A stretch of DNA of 64,000 nucleotides from Casuarina equisetifolia (taxonomy: Eukaryota; Streptophyta; Magnoliopsida; Fagales; Casuarinaceae): the NCBI GenBank assembly GCA_028551475.1, contig CM052358.1, positions 4,590,501 through 4,654,500 of the forward strand, read 5' to 3'. Positions 34,628 to 49,800 of this stretch are shown here, piece after piece. The position numbers and the translations under genes were made by a program. The notes below the pieces were generated by a model. That model was not told the DNA's origin. It saw only the letters and a program-made list of their open reading frames with translations, and made no database searches. How positions within the stretch are numbered: the stretch's first letter is position 1; every line of letters begins with the position of its first letter.

Positions 34628-37100
34628 CTTCTCTCAGCTTTGTGCCTTTGAATAACTTCTACGTCCTCTGTCTTTTCTAAGTACTCAAGAAGAACACATG
34701 CGTTTCGCCGATTCAGGCTCCAGATATTCTAGGATCTGGGGTTTGGATTTGGGTGGGGTGTGCTTTGCTTATCGCGTCATCATTTGAAGATCAGATCAGG
34801 AATGTTTCTGCTTTCCTACTCTTCTGAAACGCCAAGATCCTCTTGCTCTTGTTCGAGACTTCGTTGAAAAGCTTAATTTTATTTAAAAGTCAATAAAATA
34901 ATACAATCTTTTTTCTCTATAATATCTTGGAGAGTTCCTAAGTATTTTCAAATAATATATATTCATATCAGATCATTTTTGGATAGATTCTTGACGACAA
35001 ACATTTTTCACAAAAAATTCATCTTAAAAAATTTAAATATGCATTTAAACATAAACTATGATATTATGTTAATAAGTTTAGTCTTATTAAAAATTAATTT
35101 AAAAGTATACGTAAGAAAATAATTTTATCTAAATATAATATTTAAAAGGTTGTACAACTTATGAATTAAGTTTACATTAGATTTTTAAACTTTCTATCAT
35201 ATCAAAATAAGGTTAAAACTATTTTATTCATGTGACTTAGAGTCCAATAACATTTTGTGCAAGAAAATATATAAATGAAAGTCTCATTTGAGAAGATAAT
35301 AATTTTTAATGTGAAATTAAATTAAAAAATAACTCTTTAATTCATAAACCATTTTTTAATTCTTTTGAGATTTTTTTTAATGTTCTTAACAACTATAGCA
35401 AAATATATATATATAAAAAAAAGGTCTATAGCTGTACTTTTTTGATTTTAAGAGTTATTCTCGAAACATCTTCTCTTTGCTACAAAAAGTCGTGATAAAA
35501 AGACGAAGTGGGTGTGGTTTCCTTTTCATGGTTTCCAAAGAGTAACCATAGAGTAACCAAATGACCTTATGCCACGAATCGAGCTAGCAGTGGTTGCTGA
35601 TTTGCTTAATAATTAAGTATGCATTGCCTTAGCAGGCAATACATATTTAATTGCCTTTGCCTTTCTTTGAGGCTTCTTTTGAAGCAATCACTAAAGAGAT
35701 AGAGTGGGGAGAAAAAAAGATGAAGAAGAGGAACAAAAAGGTTAAGAGGTCCACATAAAGTTTTCCCCTTTTTTTTTTTTTTTTTTAATTTCCATGTTCG
35801 TATAAAAAAGAAAAAAAGAGAGGGAGGAAAAAGGTTAAGATGTCCAAACCTTTTTTAGATGAAAATTAAAAGAAAATCAAAGTGATCACCGCACATGTAA
35901 GTTAGCAGGATACATCAATGCTTATGTTCTAGGTTGCCTGTCCCTGAAGTTGATTATGAAAGGTGAGTGATGACCATGCCTGCAAGTTAGGCCATTTCTT
36001 GGACCCACAACAGCTATACATCAATTATACCATCCCATTGGTTTATACTTATCTCCTTCCTCTTATCACAAAGATTCAATAATTTCATGCTCCTGCTCCT
36101 GCTCCTGCCTCTTTCCACTGAAGATAGGGATCATCCCACCGAGTGCAACCAACCTCGCCCCACCTTTTTAACTCAACTTTTTTACTTCTCTTTCTCTCTC
36201 TCCATCCTTCAAGGAAGAAGAGGAAGAAGAAGACGAAGAAGAAGATAAGCTGGCGGCTGCTTTTAGGTGGGCTTGCCACTAAGAAAAGTCATTCTTCAAG
36301 TAACACCATTACCGAATTGACTATGAATAATACTTTTCTGAGCAGTGTCGTGACGTAGAGATGGAGTGTAAAATAATGCAGTTTGCTAATTATTGCTGGA
36401 TTACTTAAACAGTATAATAATGCGTTTCCTATACATTGTGGACGTGAAACAGCTTGGACTTAAGAAAATGAGCTCCTCTATTTTTCTATACCATGAGCGA
36501 ATCGACTGTGTATGGAGATTCCAGTGACATACTGACAGCAGATGGATCCATGATACAAGCTTTATTGCCAAGTTAAGGAGTATATTTTTTTTGCAGACCA
36601 GTAAAGTTGGACCGCCTTCATTCATGCATGACAGCAAAATGAGTTATTTAAGCACGGCAGAAGAAAGGGACGAGAGGTGGTGGCTAGAGACCCACAGAAG
36701 GAGAAACAAAACAATGAGGCCTGGACCTTTCACACCTACAAGCATGCAAAACATGTAGATTTCGATGATAAAGGGCTTGGTATACATAAATGAGGTAAGT
36801 CCTTGAGCATTGTCTTCCATGTCTTGCCTACTCCTACGTTTTTCAGATTCATGGAGCTCAAACTAAATAATCTGTTTCTTAGAGGGGTTGAGTGTCAAAT
36901 ACAACTCTATGTTAATCAGTACGAGTAGAGAAGACAGTGACCGGATGGAACTCAAAAGTGTGACCTGGCTTTTTCTGGTTGGATGTAAAGAGGTACGAAG
37001 GATGGCTATTGACTTTAAACACGACTTGCTCATGAGACGCCACTGGTAAGTTTATGGTCATTGCTCTTGCACTTCTTGCACTTCCCTTCCTCCACCGTCA
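34628..37100. other. Intergenic region between divergent genes
   Basis: Shared upstream region of the 130-residue protein gene (minus) and callose synthase (plus). About 34870-35480 is extremely AT-rich. T tracts lie near 35770-35788 and a CTCCTG triplet of hexamers near 36089-36107. A GAA-rich tract lies at about 36211-36248. No reading frame of note is seen. Confidence 0.5.
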
Positions 37101-37109
37101 AAGCGCTCA

Positions 37110-37170
37110 CCAACTGCTCTCTCTCTCTGTCTCTCTCTCTCTGTCTCTCTCTCGCTTGTTCTCTCGCTCT
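37110..37170 (+). repeat. CT-rich microsatellite in the callose synthase leader
   Basis: CTCTCTCT runs broken by GT and CG. CT tracts are common just downstream of plant transcription starts. It is followed by a plausible leader-intron donor (ACAT then GTAAGT at about 37181), with the matching acceptor at about 37799 (TTTCACAG). Confidence 0.6.
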
Positions 37171-37810
37171 CTCTACACATGTAAGTTCACTATTGGAAAT
37201 CAGACGTTCATTTTGTATGTCAACTGGTCATCGTTTTTCTGCCGCTTCTCTGTTCTTCGTTCTCATTGGCCACGCAACAAGAAGCCCAGAGGCCCCAGTT
37301 TCAAAGGAATGCCACTTTTGCTTCTCTGATTGCCAACTGAACGTCGGGTTATTTTCGAGTGTATGTGGTATCGGAGACCATAAAATCTTTAACGTTTTTG
37401 GGATTGAGATTGACAGAGGTGTGTCTGTCTCTTACTTGGCGTATTAGAAGTTGGGCTTCATCAATTTTATATTTTTTTTATCTTGCTTCAGCCTCTTTGT
37501 GGGGGTGTTCTTCTTACTGCACAGGATGAAGTTTCTCTCCCACCTTCTTTAGTTACGAGGAAGTGAACCGAAGGAACAGTCTTTTTCTCTTTGTTGTCTT
37601 CCTACTATCTAAAAATCTTGAGAGAAAACAAGTCAACGATTGATACATTAGATGAAGTTTTAAAATGCAGAGCATGACCCCATCTTTGGATTTAGCTTCT
37701 CTTTTCTGTGATCATTTGGGCTCGGTCAAACTGATAAGATGTTGATTAGGATTTTATGGGATTCATTGTTTCCCTTCTTTTTCTTCCGAATGTTTCACAG
37801 GGTTTGACAG

Positions 37811-37828
37811 ATGAACAAGATGGCTTGA
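37811..37828 (+). promoter_or_regulatory. Upstream minimal ORF (5 codons) in the callose synthase leader
   Basis: ATG AAC AAG ATG GCT TGA lies 24 bases before the main ATG, downstream of the probable leader-intron acceptor. It would therefore be in the mature mRNA. A short uORF this close to the start could dampen translation; that effect is inference. Confidence 0.5.
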
Positions 37829-37852
37829 GTTGACATTTGTTGAGGTCTAGAG

Positions 37853-40800
37853 ATGGCGTATCGACGGACGTCTGATCAGATGCCGTCAAGGCGGATTTTG
37901 CGAACTCAGACTGCCGGAAATTTAGGAGAGCCAATTTTGGATAGTGAGGTGGTGCCTTCTTCGTTGATTGAGGTTGCTCCAATCCTCCGTGTGGCTAATG
38001 AAGTTGAAGCTAGCGACCCGAGAGTTGCTTATCTCTGTAAGTTGCAGTTTGTTTTCATGGTCACAATTTTAAGTGCAATTCAGCATCCATTTTGATCGAC
38101 TAGAATTTTGAATGTTATACCGTAGACTTCGTTGATTAAGCTCATTTGAATTTGATGGGCCGGAGGTATATAATCTAGACACTGGTACTGCATAATGCTC
38201 GAGTGTGAGAGCCACTCTGTAACTCATTTAGTCAAAATCTTTCATAACTTGCTGAAGGCTGTCCTTAATGACTTTTAATTGATGGATTGGAGGTTTAGGT
38301 CGTAGTTTGTATCATCCTTTCTGTTATGAATGTTTTGTATCTTGTGAAATTTGTGTGAGAAAGCATATGAATCTTCTCCTTTGCTGATTCTGTTGTTGAT
38401 TTCAATTAATAAACCACTGCTCATGGTGTTCTCTATTGCAATATCTATACTGTGTCCTAGCAGAGTCTAACATGTATATGTATCTCAATGAATGCTCTGC
38501 TATGTTTTCTTAACTCTGTTTAGCATATTACTGAAATGGGTACCGATATCAATGCTGGAATCAGGTCGGTTTTATGCCTTTGAAAAAGCTCACAGACTGG
38601 ATCCCACATCCAGTGGACGAGGTGTTCGCCAATTTAAAACTGCACTTCTGCAACGTCTAGAAAGGGTAAGCTTCAATATCACTTGCTAATTGTGACCACT
38701 TTTCTCCTCCCATATGTATTACTTAAAGCATACCAGTGAAAGGAGCAAGTTTAATAATAATGGTTATTTACTTCTGTTTTATCTGGATAAATTGTTTACT
38801 CATTTTACAAAATCCAGAAATACCAGAGATACTGCAAGTACTAGAGGAAGATACTAGCAGTTAAAAATGGAAAAACTTGAACACTTGAATTCCAACCACT
38901 GGAAAAGGTTCAATTAGAGAAAAGGAGTAACACCATATGCTACAAAGAACCTGGTTCTGAATGGAAATTCTGACCCTTTTTTGGCAGAATGTCACATTTA
39001 AACAGCATTCCGTTCTTTATCAAATGGTACCTCAAATTTTATATTTCCTGCATATAACCTTGCATTTCTACCAATTCGAATATGTAAGAGGTCAGCTAAC
39101 GTGGAAAACTAGAAAAGGGCAACTCTGAAGGTTTTTCCTCTCAAGGAGTCACCAAACTTGAGTCCTCATTCCAGTCTTGCATCTGTCTCTTCATCAAGTG
39201 CGAGGTCAATGTAGTCTATTAAACACAGTTAGTGAAAGAGCATTCTGAAATTAAGTGTGTTCTGGTTTCTAGTTTTGTCCTACAAAAAGTGTAGAGAAGT
39301 GTCCCTCCCACCAAGAAACAGAACTCAATCTTGTTCTGAGTGCTTCAGCAGCTGCACTAGACGAGCTTTCCATCCTTATAAGACAGCCAATCAATTGAGT
39401 CTTCAGTGCTCAGAATAACTTCCTGTAGCCTGGACTGAGTAGTCACCAATTCCTCAGATGCAGCTGGATGCTAACACCAGTTACGATTCTGAAATACAAC
39501 AGAAACCGCTGCTGTAGTTGCAGAAGCAAATAAAAACTTGTCATATATAGTGGTTCATCAGGATGCCAAAAATCATGCCAAAGGAAGGTGTTATCTACAT
39601 GGTCCACTGAGAAAGGTTCTTGCACCGCCCTGTTCGAGAATCTTTCTCCATCCCCACGAACTCCTTGTGGGACTTTAACCAACCAAAAGCTTCCTCCTCA
39701 AGCACCTGAAACTTTACTCTTGCTTTCCAGGTAAAGCTGTCTGAGCAATCAGATTCTTGAAGGCCACTTTCTTCCGCTATTTCCCTTCCTTAAACCTAAA
39801 CTACTCTGTTCTTTCTTGGTACACAAACTAAGTCTCACAACACTTTCAGACCAGTGGCTTTGTTATCGTTGCAAGTCCTCATAAAGGCTTTAAAGCTTAG
39901 ATGTTTTGGCTTACTAACTCTTGTAAGATATGAATAACCCTGTCCAATCGTAGAGAATTGTAACTTCCCTGAAAATTAAAGAACGGTGGCTTAGTTGCCA
40001 ATGAGTTAAATTCTTCTTGATATCTCATCAATATCTCGTCAATATATGGTTAGGAATCCTCAAGAGTAAGGTTAAGTTGGTGGCCTTTCCAAAAACTCTT
40101 TTCTATTTTCAAAATCAAAAGGCAAATCTTTCTCGGGACATTCAACAAAGAAGTCCTTTTTTAAAATACAAAATAATTTTACAAAACAAAGCAAAAATGT
40201 TTAGAGAAAAGGTAAAAAAAATTCACTTTTCAATAAAAGGTACCTAATTATTGCTAGCTTTTTGATGACTAAACAGCAGTTTTGACTCCTCTACCACTTG
40301 ATTAGTAGTGTCTGTTGACAATTTGCATTTTTCATCTAAAATACTGCATTTCTCTGGTGGTCGACTTTGAATGATGAATGTTCAGTTTCTTTCATTTGCA
40401 CGCGGAAAATCTTTTGTGTTTTATTTTTATTTTTTTCTCTTTGAAGGAAAAGTAGTTTTAGAAGTATACATAGGCAAAACCGTGCAGAATGATCTTACCT
40501 TGAAAATTTTTTCGTGAATTTTTGAAGGTTACAATATTTTTTGGCTTTAATTCCCATGCAATTTCTCATAGAAGACAAGCCAATTCTTTTGTTGCTTTCA
40601 GGAAAATGAGACAACACAGGAAGGAAAATCAAAGAGTGATGCAAGCGTAATGCAGAACTTTTATCGAAATTACTACAAAAAGTACATTCAAGCTTTGCAG
40701 ACTACCGCTACCAAACATGATCGGTTGGTTCACTGAGAGAATTGATTTCAATTGATTACTTTCTTAAACAGACTGCTCATTTACATTATGTGATATACTG

Positions 40801-43800
40801 ATATCAAGTTCATTTTCCTATGTCAGTGCCCAACTTACAAAAGCATATCAAACAGCTGCTGTCTTATTTGAGGTTCTGAAGGCAGTTACTCACCAAGAGG
40901 CAGTTGAAGTGGCTGATGAGGTAAAACTGAAAGCATTTTACTTCTAAGTCTCTACTGATGCCAATTTTTTGACAAAGCTGTAATTGAGCTTGCTAAGAAC
41001 AATATACTCTTTGTCCAAAATTGTCATATTAGTTTCTTTCTTTTCTTGTAATTGGATAGTATTCATTCTTTACTTTGTATTGTAGATTTTGCAAGTTCAT
41101 AATAAAGTGGAGGAGAAGAAGCAGCTATATGCGCCTTATAATATTCTTCCTCTTGATCCAGATAGTCGAAAGCAAGCTATCATGCTGTATCCTGAGGTTT
41201 GTTCCAGTTTTCTTCTGTGGCATCCTAAACTTTCCTTAATTCTTGGATTTCAGTTTAGAATTTAATTGTTTATGTTTCAGATTCAAGCTAGTGTCAAAGC
41301 ACTGGGTAACACCAGGGGTTTGCCGTGGCCAAAGAACCACCAGAAGAAAGATACTGAAGACATGCTCGACTGGCTTCAGCTCATGTTTGGTTTTCAGGTG
41401 ACTTACCGGATTGTTTGTTGTGCATTAGTAGATTTTTCATGTTCGATCGGCAGGCTAAGTTCCATTTATTTGTTTGCAGAAAGATAATGTGGCGAATCAA
41501 AGAGAGCACATGATTCTGTTGCTTGCAAATGTGCACATACGAGAATTCCCAATCTCTGATCAACAAGCCATGGTCTTACTCCTTTTAGATTACTCCGCCT
41601 TATATTTACCTCTTGAGTCAGTCTTTATCGTTCTCATAATGTACGCCACTTTTTGCCTCGTTAGTTGGATGATCGTGCCATTACAGACGTGATGAAGAAA
41701 CTTTTCAAGAACTACAAGAAGTGGTGCAAGTACTTGGGCCGAAAAAGTAGCCTTTGGTGAGTTAAACAACCTTTTTTTCGGAGAATACAATTTTTCTGCA
41801 AGAGCAACAGTGCTTTGCAGCTGCTTTCTTTTGCTGTAGTTCTTACTAGGGAAGCGCCTTAGTTTCACTGTGTATTTCTTGATGTCTTTCCTGCTCGTTG
41901 ATGCTACAATGACCACTACATCTTGTGTTTTATATCCTTACTATCGTGACATTTGTGGCTGTTCTAATGGCAGGTTACCAACAATTCAGCAGGAAGTGCA
42001 GCAGCGAAAACTACTGTATATGGGTTTATATCTTCTCATATGGGGAGAAGCTGCGAACTTGAGATTCATGCCAGAATGCCTTTGCTACATTTATCATCAC
42101 GTATGTTTATTTCAAAGCATAAGATTACAAACGGAGATGGAAATAGTTAATTTTTGTTTTTGGTTCTTGTGGGGTTTCTAATCTTAGTGGACAGGGAGGA
42201 AAAAGACTTGCATGAGAGATTTAGGTGTTGGAGAGAATTCAAGTATCGTGATATTGCCATGGGATGAACACTATAAGTTGAGGAAACCAAGTTTATAGAA
42301 ATAATATTAAGTTTTATGTTCTTTTTCGCTTCAATGTAGAAAGCAATCATATAGCCAGATACTGGGAAGGGTAAGCTTAGTGTCAAGGGCTGCATGTTTT
42401 TCCCCTATTTGCAATTTAACAATCTAGCTGATTGGGGAGGTTTGAATATATGAAGGGTTGCACAAGTATGCAATTGAACTCATTGAATTAGTGCTTTTGG
42501 AATTTGTTTTTATTTTTTTGAGCCTTTTATAATACTTTATTTAATTTCAAGTACTTCTGCATACATGTTTCGCATTTTACTTACCAAGAAAGTGTCTTAT
42601 GCTTATATAATGTCTAATTTCTGTATTCTCTATACTGCTTATGTTGTTTTATAATTTCATTTTGAGTATATTCAAAGTAGTGAAGATCAAAGCTTTTTTT
42701 GACTAAGTTATACTTATTGGCCTACTGTGATCCGATCCTTAAGATGGCATTTGAGATGTATGGGATACTGGCTGCAAGTATTAGTTCAACAACTGGCGAG
42801 CCTGTGAAGCCAGCCTATGGTGGTGATGACGAGGCCTTCTTAAAGAAAGTAGTCACTCCAATATATAATACAATAGCAATGGTATTGGTTCATCGCCCTT
42901 TTTTTTTTGGTCGAATCCTCATTTCTTTTTTCCACAATAAAGATTTGAGCCATTTGCATTCCTATTTCTTGTGTGCGTTACAGGAAGCTAAAAAGAGCAA
43001 AGACGGAAAAACAAAGCATTCTCAATGGAGAAACTATGATGATTTAAATGAATACTTTTGGTACAATACATCACTTTGTTTTTATGTATTTCCATTCTTT
43101 TTAAATAGAGATTAGTAAAAGTTTTGTTGTTGCAGGTCAGTTGATTGTTTTCGGCTAGGTTGGCCAATGCATGCTAATGCTGATTTCTTTTGCCAACCTC
43201 GGGAGAGGCTTCAAGTTGATAAAAAAGATGTACGCCGTAGTTTTGAATTAAATTTTGCTTAGTTCAGTTCTTTTTATCTTGAAATTAATCCTATGGACCT
43301 CAGCTTAGTTCTTTTGGTGAGTAGGATTTTTTTTCCTTTGATTAATCTTAAACACTTTACTATAAAGAACATGAAATCTTGACCTGATTGCTAAACTGAG
43401 CTTTTCCTGATTTATGTCAAGCTTTCTTTTATTAAAGATTGTTCGAAGTCTGTCCATGTGTCTATATTATGTACTAACAAGCATTTACCTTAAATGTCAT
43501 CCTTAGTCAACGATGTTGATATGTTATACACAACTTGTTTTTCATTGAGTTTGTTTCTCAATCTTATTGCCTGGATTTGAGCATATGAGTTACATTTAAG
43601 ACAAACATTCTGCTAAGTTTGGGAATTACATACCTTACACGCACGCACATTCTCTCAGGATTGATGTAGTTTTCCTAGCTACTCAGTCAACAATGTTGTT
43701 AATACTCTTATCCTATAAAACTCTTTCCTATTCTGTGGAAGAATCAAAACCTTCCGTTGGATTTTGCAGAGTGAGTTTTAACAACCATGCTTTGCAAGTA

Positions 43801-46800
43801 AAACAAACTTCTACTTATTACAATATAAACTCAAACCTTTAAAATTTTGTTAACATGGTCTGATAAAAATATTATGTATCTAATTGTGGAAGTTCTTGAT
43901 ATTCAGGATGACAAACCTTATACTGGAGGAAAGTGGATGGGCAAAACGAATTTTGTGGAAATACGAACATTTTGGCATATCTTTAGAAGTTTTGATAGAA
44001 TGTGGAGTTTTTATATTTTGAGTTTACAGGTAATCCTCTCTCTAACGTAGCTGTTTTTGGTTCCTACCTTTTATGCCTATGTGATTTTATGGACAAAACT
44101 TCAAAATTTTCTGTCCAATTTAGGTAATGATCATCCTTGCTTCAAACGGATCGGGGAAGTTAATTTCCATATTTGATGGGAATGTTTTCAAAAGGGTACT
44201 TAGTGTCTTCATAACCGCTGCAATATTGAAGCTTGCACAAGGTATATAAAACTATTTGAGCTGGTCCTGGCAATCTTTAGTGGAAACTTTAGTTTTATAG
44301 CAGTATGTTTGTCCTTTACTAATTTCAATTGACCTCTGCATTTCAGCTTGGGAGTATGCTTACATGTTCTAATTGGAAAATTCCTACTTAGTTGCATGAT
44401 TTTTCTCAAAAGCAAGACAGAGCTGCTTTATTTTGAAAAATTTTAACTGATATTTTTCATTAGAAATGAACCTACAATAATAATTTACATGAAAATCTAT
44501 GATCCATTGATTCTTTGGTCTGAACAGTAGGATTCAAGACACACTTACACAACTTCCAAGTCCAACGCATGTATCCAAACTCAAACGTTTTGCTCTCACT
44601 TTTTACTTACATAGAGAATTAGGGGTGTTAAACGTAGTTATTTCATTACTTGTTTCACTGCTTTCAATTTTTCGTAGGATAATAAACCACTCAAATCAAT
44701 GTGTCTTACATCTTCAATCACAAATTGGCCATGATTCATGTGTCTAGACTTTTAGGATACCAAATCAAACACCCAACTCCAACTTTGAAAAAGAAGATGC
44801 AAAATGGCAATCTCCAAAACCATGCTGTTATCTAGAAGGAATATTAGCTAACATTAGAAGTAATTTTTATTTTCTCCCATTCCACAACAGAATGGTAATG
44901 ACATCAAATATATTTTGCGGAAATGCATCACTACCGGTGATCTATTGGTCCACGGGGGGAAAGTGACCTCTGTCAGGAATTAGTGAAAGGAATCATTAAA
45001 GGGAACCAGTAGTATGATAGGGTGCCAAAGGGAGTTAAAAGAATTGAAGAGCCAAAATTTGAGCGAGCTAAGGAGATGTCGTCATGTATCCTAGAGGAGA
45101 ATGAGATTAAAAATAAATTAGTAGCCACTAAATTTCTTTAACTGTTGTGTGGTCTTGGGTGTTTTAAGTCTTCCTGCTCATTTTGACTATAAATTTCTAA
45201 GTTTTCAATCTAACTGCTCAAGCATGTTTAATTGGGGGAAAGTTCACTTGTTTCTTTTGTTTTTAACTCAGTAATATGGAAAACTTGAATTATCCTCCCG
45301 CATATCTCTGCATTTATATGTAACAGTGACAGTTATTGCTTTTGCCATCATCCTTTCTGCAAATATTGCAGCTGTGCTTGATATAATTCTGAGCTGGAAA
45401 GCAAGGCAGCGCATGTCAATATATGTCAAGCTAAGATATATTTTAAAGGCTATTTCTGCTGCGGTATGGGTCATAGTTTTTCCAGTAGCTTATGCTTATA
45501 GTTGGAAAAGTCCTACTGGATTAGCACAGACCATCAGGGGTTGGTTTGGCAATAGCCCAAGTTCACCTTCTTTCTTCATCTTGGCTGTCCTTCTTTACTT
45601 ATCACCAAACATGGTTTCCACTGTATTGTTTCTGTTCCCATTCATTCGTCGGTTTCTTGAGAGATCAGACCATAAGATTATGATGCTCATCATGTGGTGG
45701 TCTCAGGTATGTACATCCAATGTCTTGAATTTTCTATGTGAAAATTATAATCAATGCTGAAAATCCATTACGTGGCCGTTTGATTTATTACTATTATTGA
45801 AATTATCTCTTCTGTCTCATTTTTCTCTTTCTTTCAATCTCTTAATATGTTGCAGCCTCGGCTCTACGTTGGAAGGGCAATGCATGAGAGTGTAATTTCT
45901 CTTATGAAGTAAGACAAAGGACTGAATTCATGGGTCCGCATAGCTTGAATGACATTCATCAATCCTCTTACTGATTAACTTCTAATTTGTCATTTCTAGG
46001 TACACTATGTTTTGGGTTCTGCTGATTTTATCAAAATTAGCATTCAGTTACTACGTAGAGGTATTCCATTTATCTATCTCGAGAAATTGTGATACTTAAA
46101 TTCACTGCCTTTCTCTATGATTGTGGATAATTTATGGCTTATGCATTCTTATAGACCTGATCTAATAATGATTTCCACCTAACCTAAGGAATTTTTTTAG
46201 TGAAAAATGTCAGTCAATACTATTCATCACATGTATTGGCAATGTAGTCGGAGAAGGTAGAACAATCTTATCTAAGATTTCGAGGGTCAAGTAATGGTCA
46301 AATCCATCTCAATTTTTTCTTCTTTGCAGATTAGGCCTCTTGTGGGCCCAACTAAACTTATAATGCAAGTCCATGTGGGACAATTTAAGTGGCATGAATT
46401 CTTTCCTCAAGGTAACAGCATGAGTTTAATGATTTTTTCCATTGACATTGTGTTAATGGATCATAATGTCATCAGCTACCTTTTGCAGCCAAGAACAACA
46501 TCGGTGTTGTAATTGCACTTTGGTCTCCTGTGATTATTGTACGTTTATGCTTTTCCCATCTGTCCTATAAAACTTTTTACTAATGTTGATTTTATTAATG
46601 AATCCAATCTTTTCAGGTCTACTTTATGGATACTCAGATTTGGTATGCTATCTTCTCCACATTATATGGGGGTCTGTCTGGTGCATTTAGCCGTCTTGGA
46701 GAGGTTAGTGGGGCTCTGGTTGTTCGTTTACTTTTTATCATTGTAGACAACATCGTTCGATTCAAAAACTCTGATTTAAGGTTGAGGAATATGCTTACAG

Positions 46801-49800
46801 GACCGTTCATGCATCACCTACAAATACAATAGAATCTAATAGTTACGTCCAACAATGTTCAGCAGGAAAAGATAATGTAGATTTATAGTCAAATAAAAAG
46901 ATAAGGAATGATAGATAGATATGTATTATTATCAAATGCACAACCATTCAGAGGTAACTGACACATTAGTTGTTGGTACCTAAAGGCGTGTACATATCTC
47001 TTTCCAGAGGATTTAAAATTGTTTTGATGCCTTGTGGAACATCTTGAAAGCTATTGTATGTAGAAAACTGGCTTTTGTATGTATGAATCTCCACCCGCAT
47101 ATTCTGATGTTGTTCCTCTTGATCTGCAGCAATGTATAGATCTGGAGCTTTTACTGCTTGATTAATTTCACAGTTCTACTTATTGCATGAACTCCATGAG
47201 AACATGTTTTCTTAATCTTGGTTCAACATTCACTCCTGATTTGCTTTGATGGAATTTAATGTTCTAATGTAGAAAGATGCGGTCACTTAAATTCCGTAGG
47301 AGTAGATATAAATTTTTGGCTTGTCTACTCCCTAACCTTCTGCAGTACATTGGAAGTAGATAATCTTTTACATACACATACTCCATTCCCATATGTTAAT
47401 ATTTCAAAGAAAATCTGTCTCCTTTGAATTGTTCTACATGAACTTCTCCAGGTTTAAAGAAAAAAACAGGGTGGTTTTCTTTGAATGGCATTCTTAACAT
47501 ATGTCTTGGATGCTCAACCAAATGCTTTATTTTGCAGATTCGAACGTTGGAATTGTTGAGGTCTCGATTCCAATCACTGCCAGGTGCTTTTAATGCCTTG
47601 TTAATTCCAGTGGAAAGGAATAACAAACCTAAGAAAAAAGGACTGAAGGCCACTTTCTCTCACAAATTTTCTCAAAAATTTGATGAGGTCTGATTATATT
47701 TTACATAGTAGCAACCAAGTTGATACTGAGTGATTAACCATTTCATCACCTCTTTATTTTGTTTTCTGAGGATTTTTTTTCTTTTTGTGTCTATTATTTC
47801 AGACCTTAGCTAATGACAAGGAGGGAGCAAAGTTTGCTCAGTTGTGGAACAAGATAATTACTAGTTTTAGAGACGAGGATCTAATAAATAACAGGTAAAA
47901 GTTCAATCCTGGGTTAGAGCATGCTATCTCAAATTCTATGATGAGCCCAAGTGTTTTTCAGTTACTGACTTACTTTTCAGTCTTAAATTAAAAACTTAAA
48001 TGTTGCTAATATTTTTCTTACTATCTAGCACAAACTTGGTTTTTGTTAGTCTTGGGATTTGAAACTTTGAATGTAATAAATCTTATTCTTCCTTGCTTAA
48101 AGTGCTTAAATGTGTGAGTTTGCAGGGAAATGAACCTGCTGCTTGTTCCATATTCAGCTGACCGTGATCTGGATCTTATACAATGGCCTCCATTTTTACT
48201 TGCTAACAAGGTACATCTACTCACAGATAATCTCAACCGTTACTCTTATTAAAACTTGTGAATATTTTGAAGTTGTATTTTCCATATAGATTCCAGTAGC
48301 AGTGCATATGGCCAAAGACAGCAATAGAAAAGAGCATGAGTTAAAAAAGAAACTGAAAGCAGACAATTACATGAATTCTGCCATTTGCGAGTGCTACGCT
48401 TTATTGAAAAATATACTCAACAAATTGGTTCAAGGACCACGTGAAAGAAGGTAAGTTACTACCATCCAATGATATCTTACCAAAATCACAATGCGAGCAT
48501 CATTTCATCTTCTAATGTGTTTTGTTACTTCTTTGATGATTCTTTGTCTCCAGCGTTATAATTGAAATTTTCACCAAAGTTGATGATCATATAAAGGAAG
48601 AAACTTTGATAAAGGAGTTGGATTTGAGTGCTCTCGAAGACCTCTACCAACAGTTTGTCGGGCTTGTTAAGTTATTGGTAATTGTTTCTGCAGACAAGCT
48701 TCGCATTTTTTCTGCTGAATTAAGTTTGGTATGACCAGTAGTTGAAATAAGTATCTTTCGACAGGATGAAAATAAAGAGGAGGACAAGCATGAGGTTGTA
48801 ATTGTCTTGCTTAACATGCTAGAGATTGTAACTAGAGACATAATGGATGATGAGATTGCAAGGTAAAGTTTTTAGGTGCTACTATCTCTTTTAAGTGTAC
48901 TAATCTGTAGACAAAACTGTTATCCGTTTTTCATTCTCATGCAGTTTGGTAGAATCAAGTCATGGTGGTCCCTATGGAAAAGATGAGGGCTTGAAGTACC
49001 TGGAGAAGCAATCCAGGTTTTTTGGTGAACTTAATTTTCCTGTAGCAGAATCAGAACCTTGGAAGGAAAAAGTAAGTTTAATTTGCAGAGTTATATTGAA
49101 TAGTGCGGAGTAAAATAGAGCAGACTTTTTAGCATTGAAAGGAAAGTCTATTTATTTCTCTTATTTGAGATAATTAGAAGACAAAAATATGTTGTACTTA
49201 AGAGCGAATTTACGTGCAATTGCCAACTTCAGCAACCTTTATCGTTTGTTTTGAGTTCTTTTCCCGCATAACCCCGTTATTGTCTGGACAGATTAAAAGG
49301 CTTCTTCTGCTGCTTACGGAAAAGGAGTCTGCTATGGATGTTCCATCGAACTTGGAAGCTAGAAGACGGATTACTTTCTTCTCGAATTCACTGTTTATGG
49401 AGATGCCTACCGCACCCAAAGTTCGAAATATGCTTTCCTTCTCGTAAGCTCTCTTGAGCATTTAGCTTTCCTAAAGTGCAGATATTGCATATTTCCTTGC
49501 ATGCATGGGTACTGTGTATATTGAATTATCACTTCATAAATTATAGCTTCTTGTGCGCAAACACAAGTCAAGATCTGAGTTCTGGTTTCAAAGTTTTCCC
49601 GTTGTTTAAGATACTCTTATATGCTTATTATCTAGGACTGTATATGGTACAATATTTACGTCTTTTGCCTTACATATTTCTAATATACCAGTTATGATAT
49701 TTATGTCTACTGTACTTTACTGATTACCTTACATTTTTTTCCCCTCATTTTGTAGTGTTCTAACTCCTTACTATAATGAGGAGGTTCTGTTCTCCATAGA

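Noticed and set aside
44470-45240. Possible transposon remnant in callose synthase intron 14
   Set aside because: The intron is longer than its neighbours, but I found no terminal repeats or coding similarity that I could defend.
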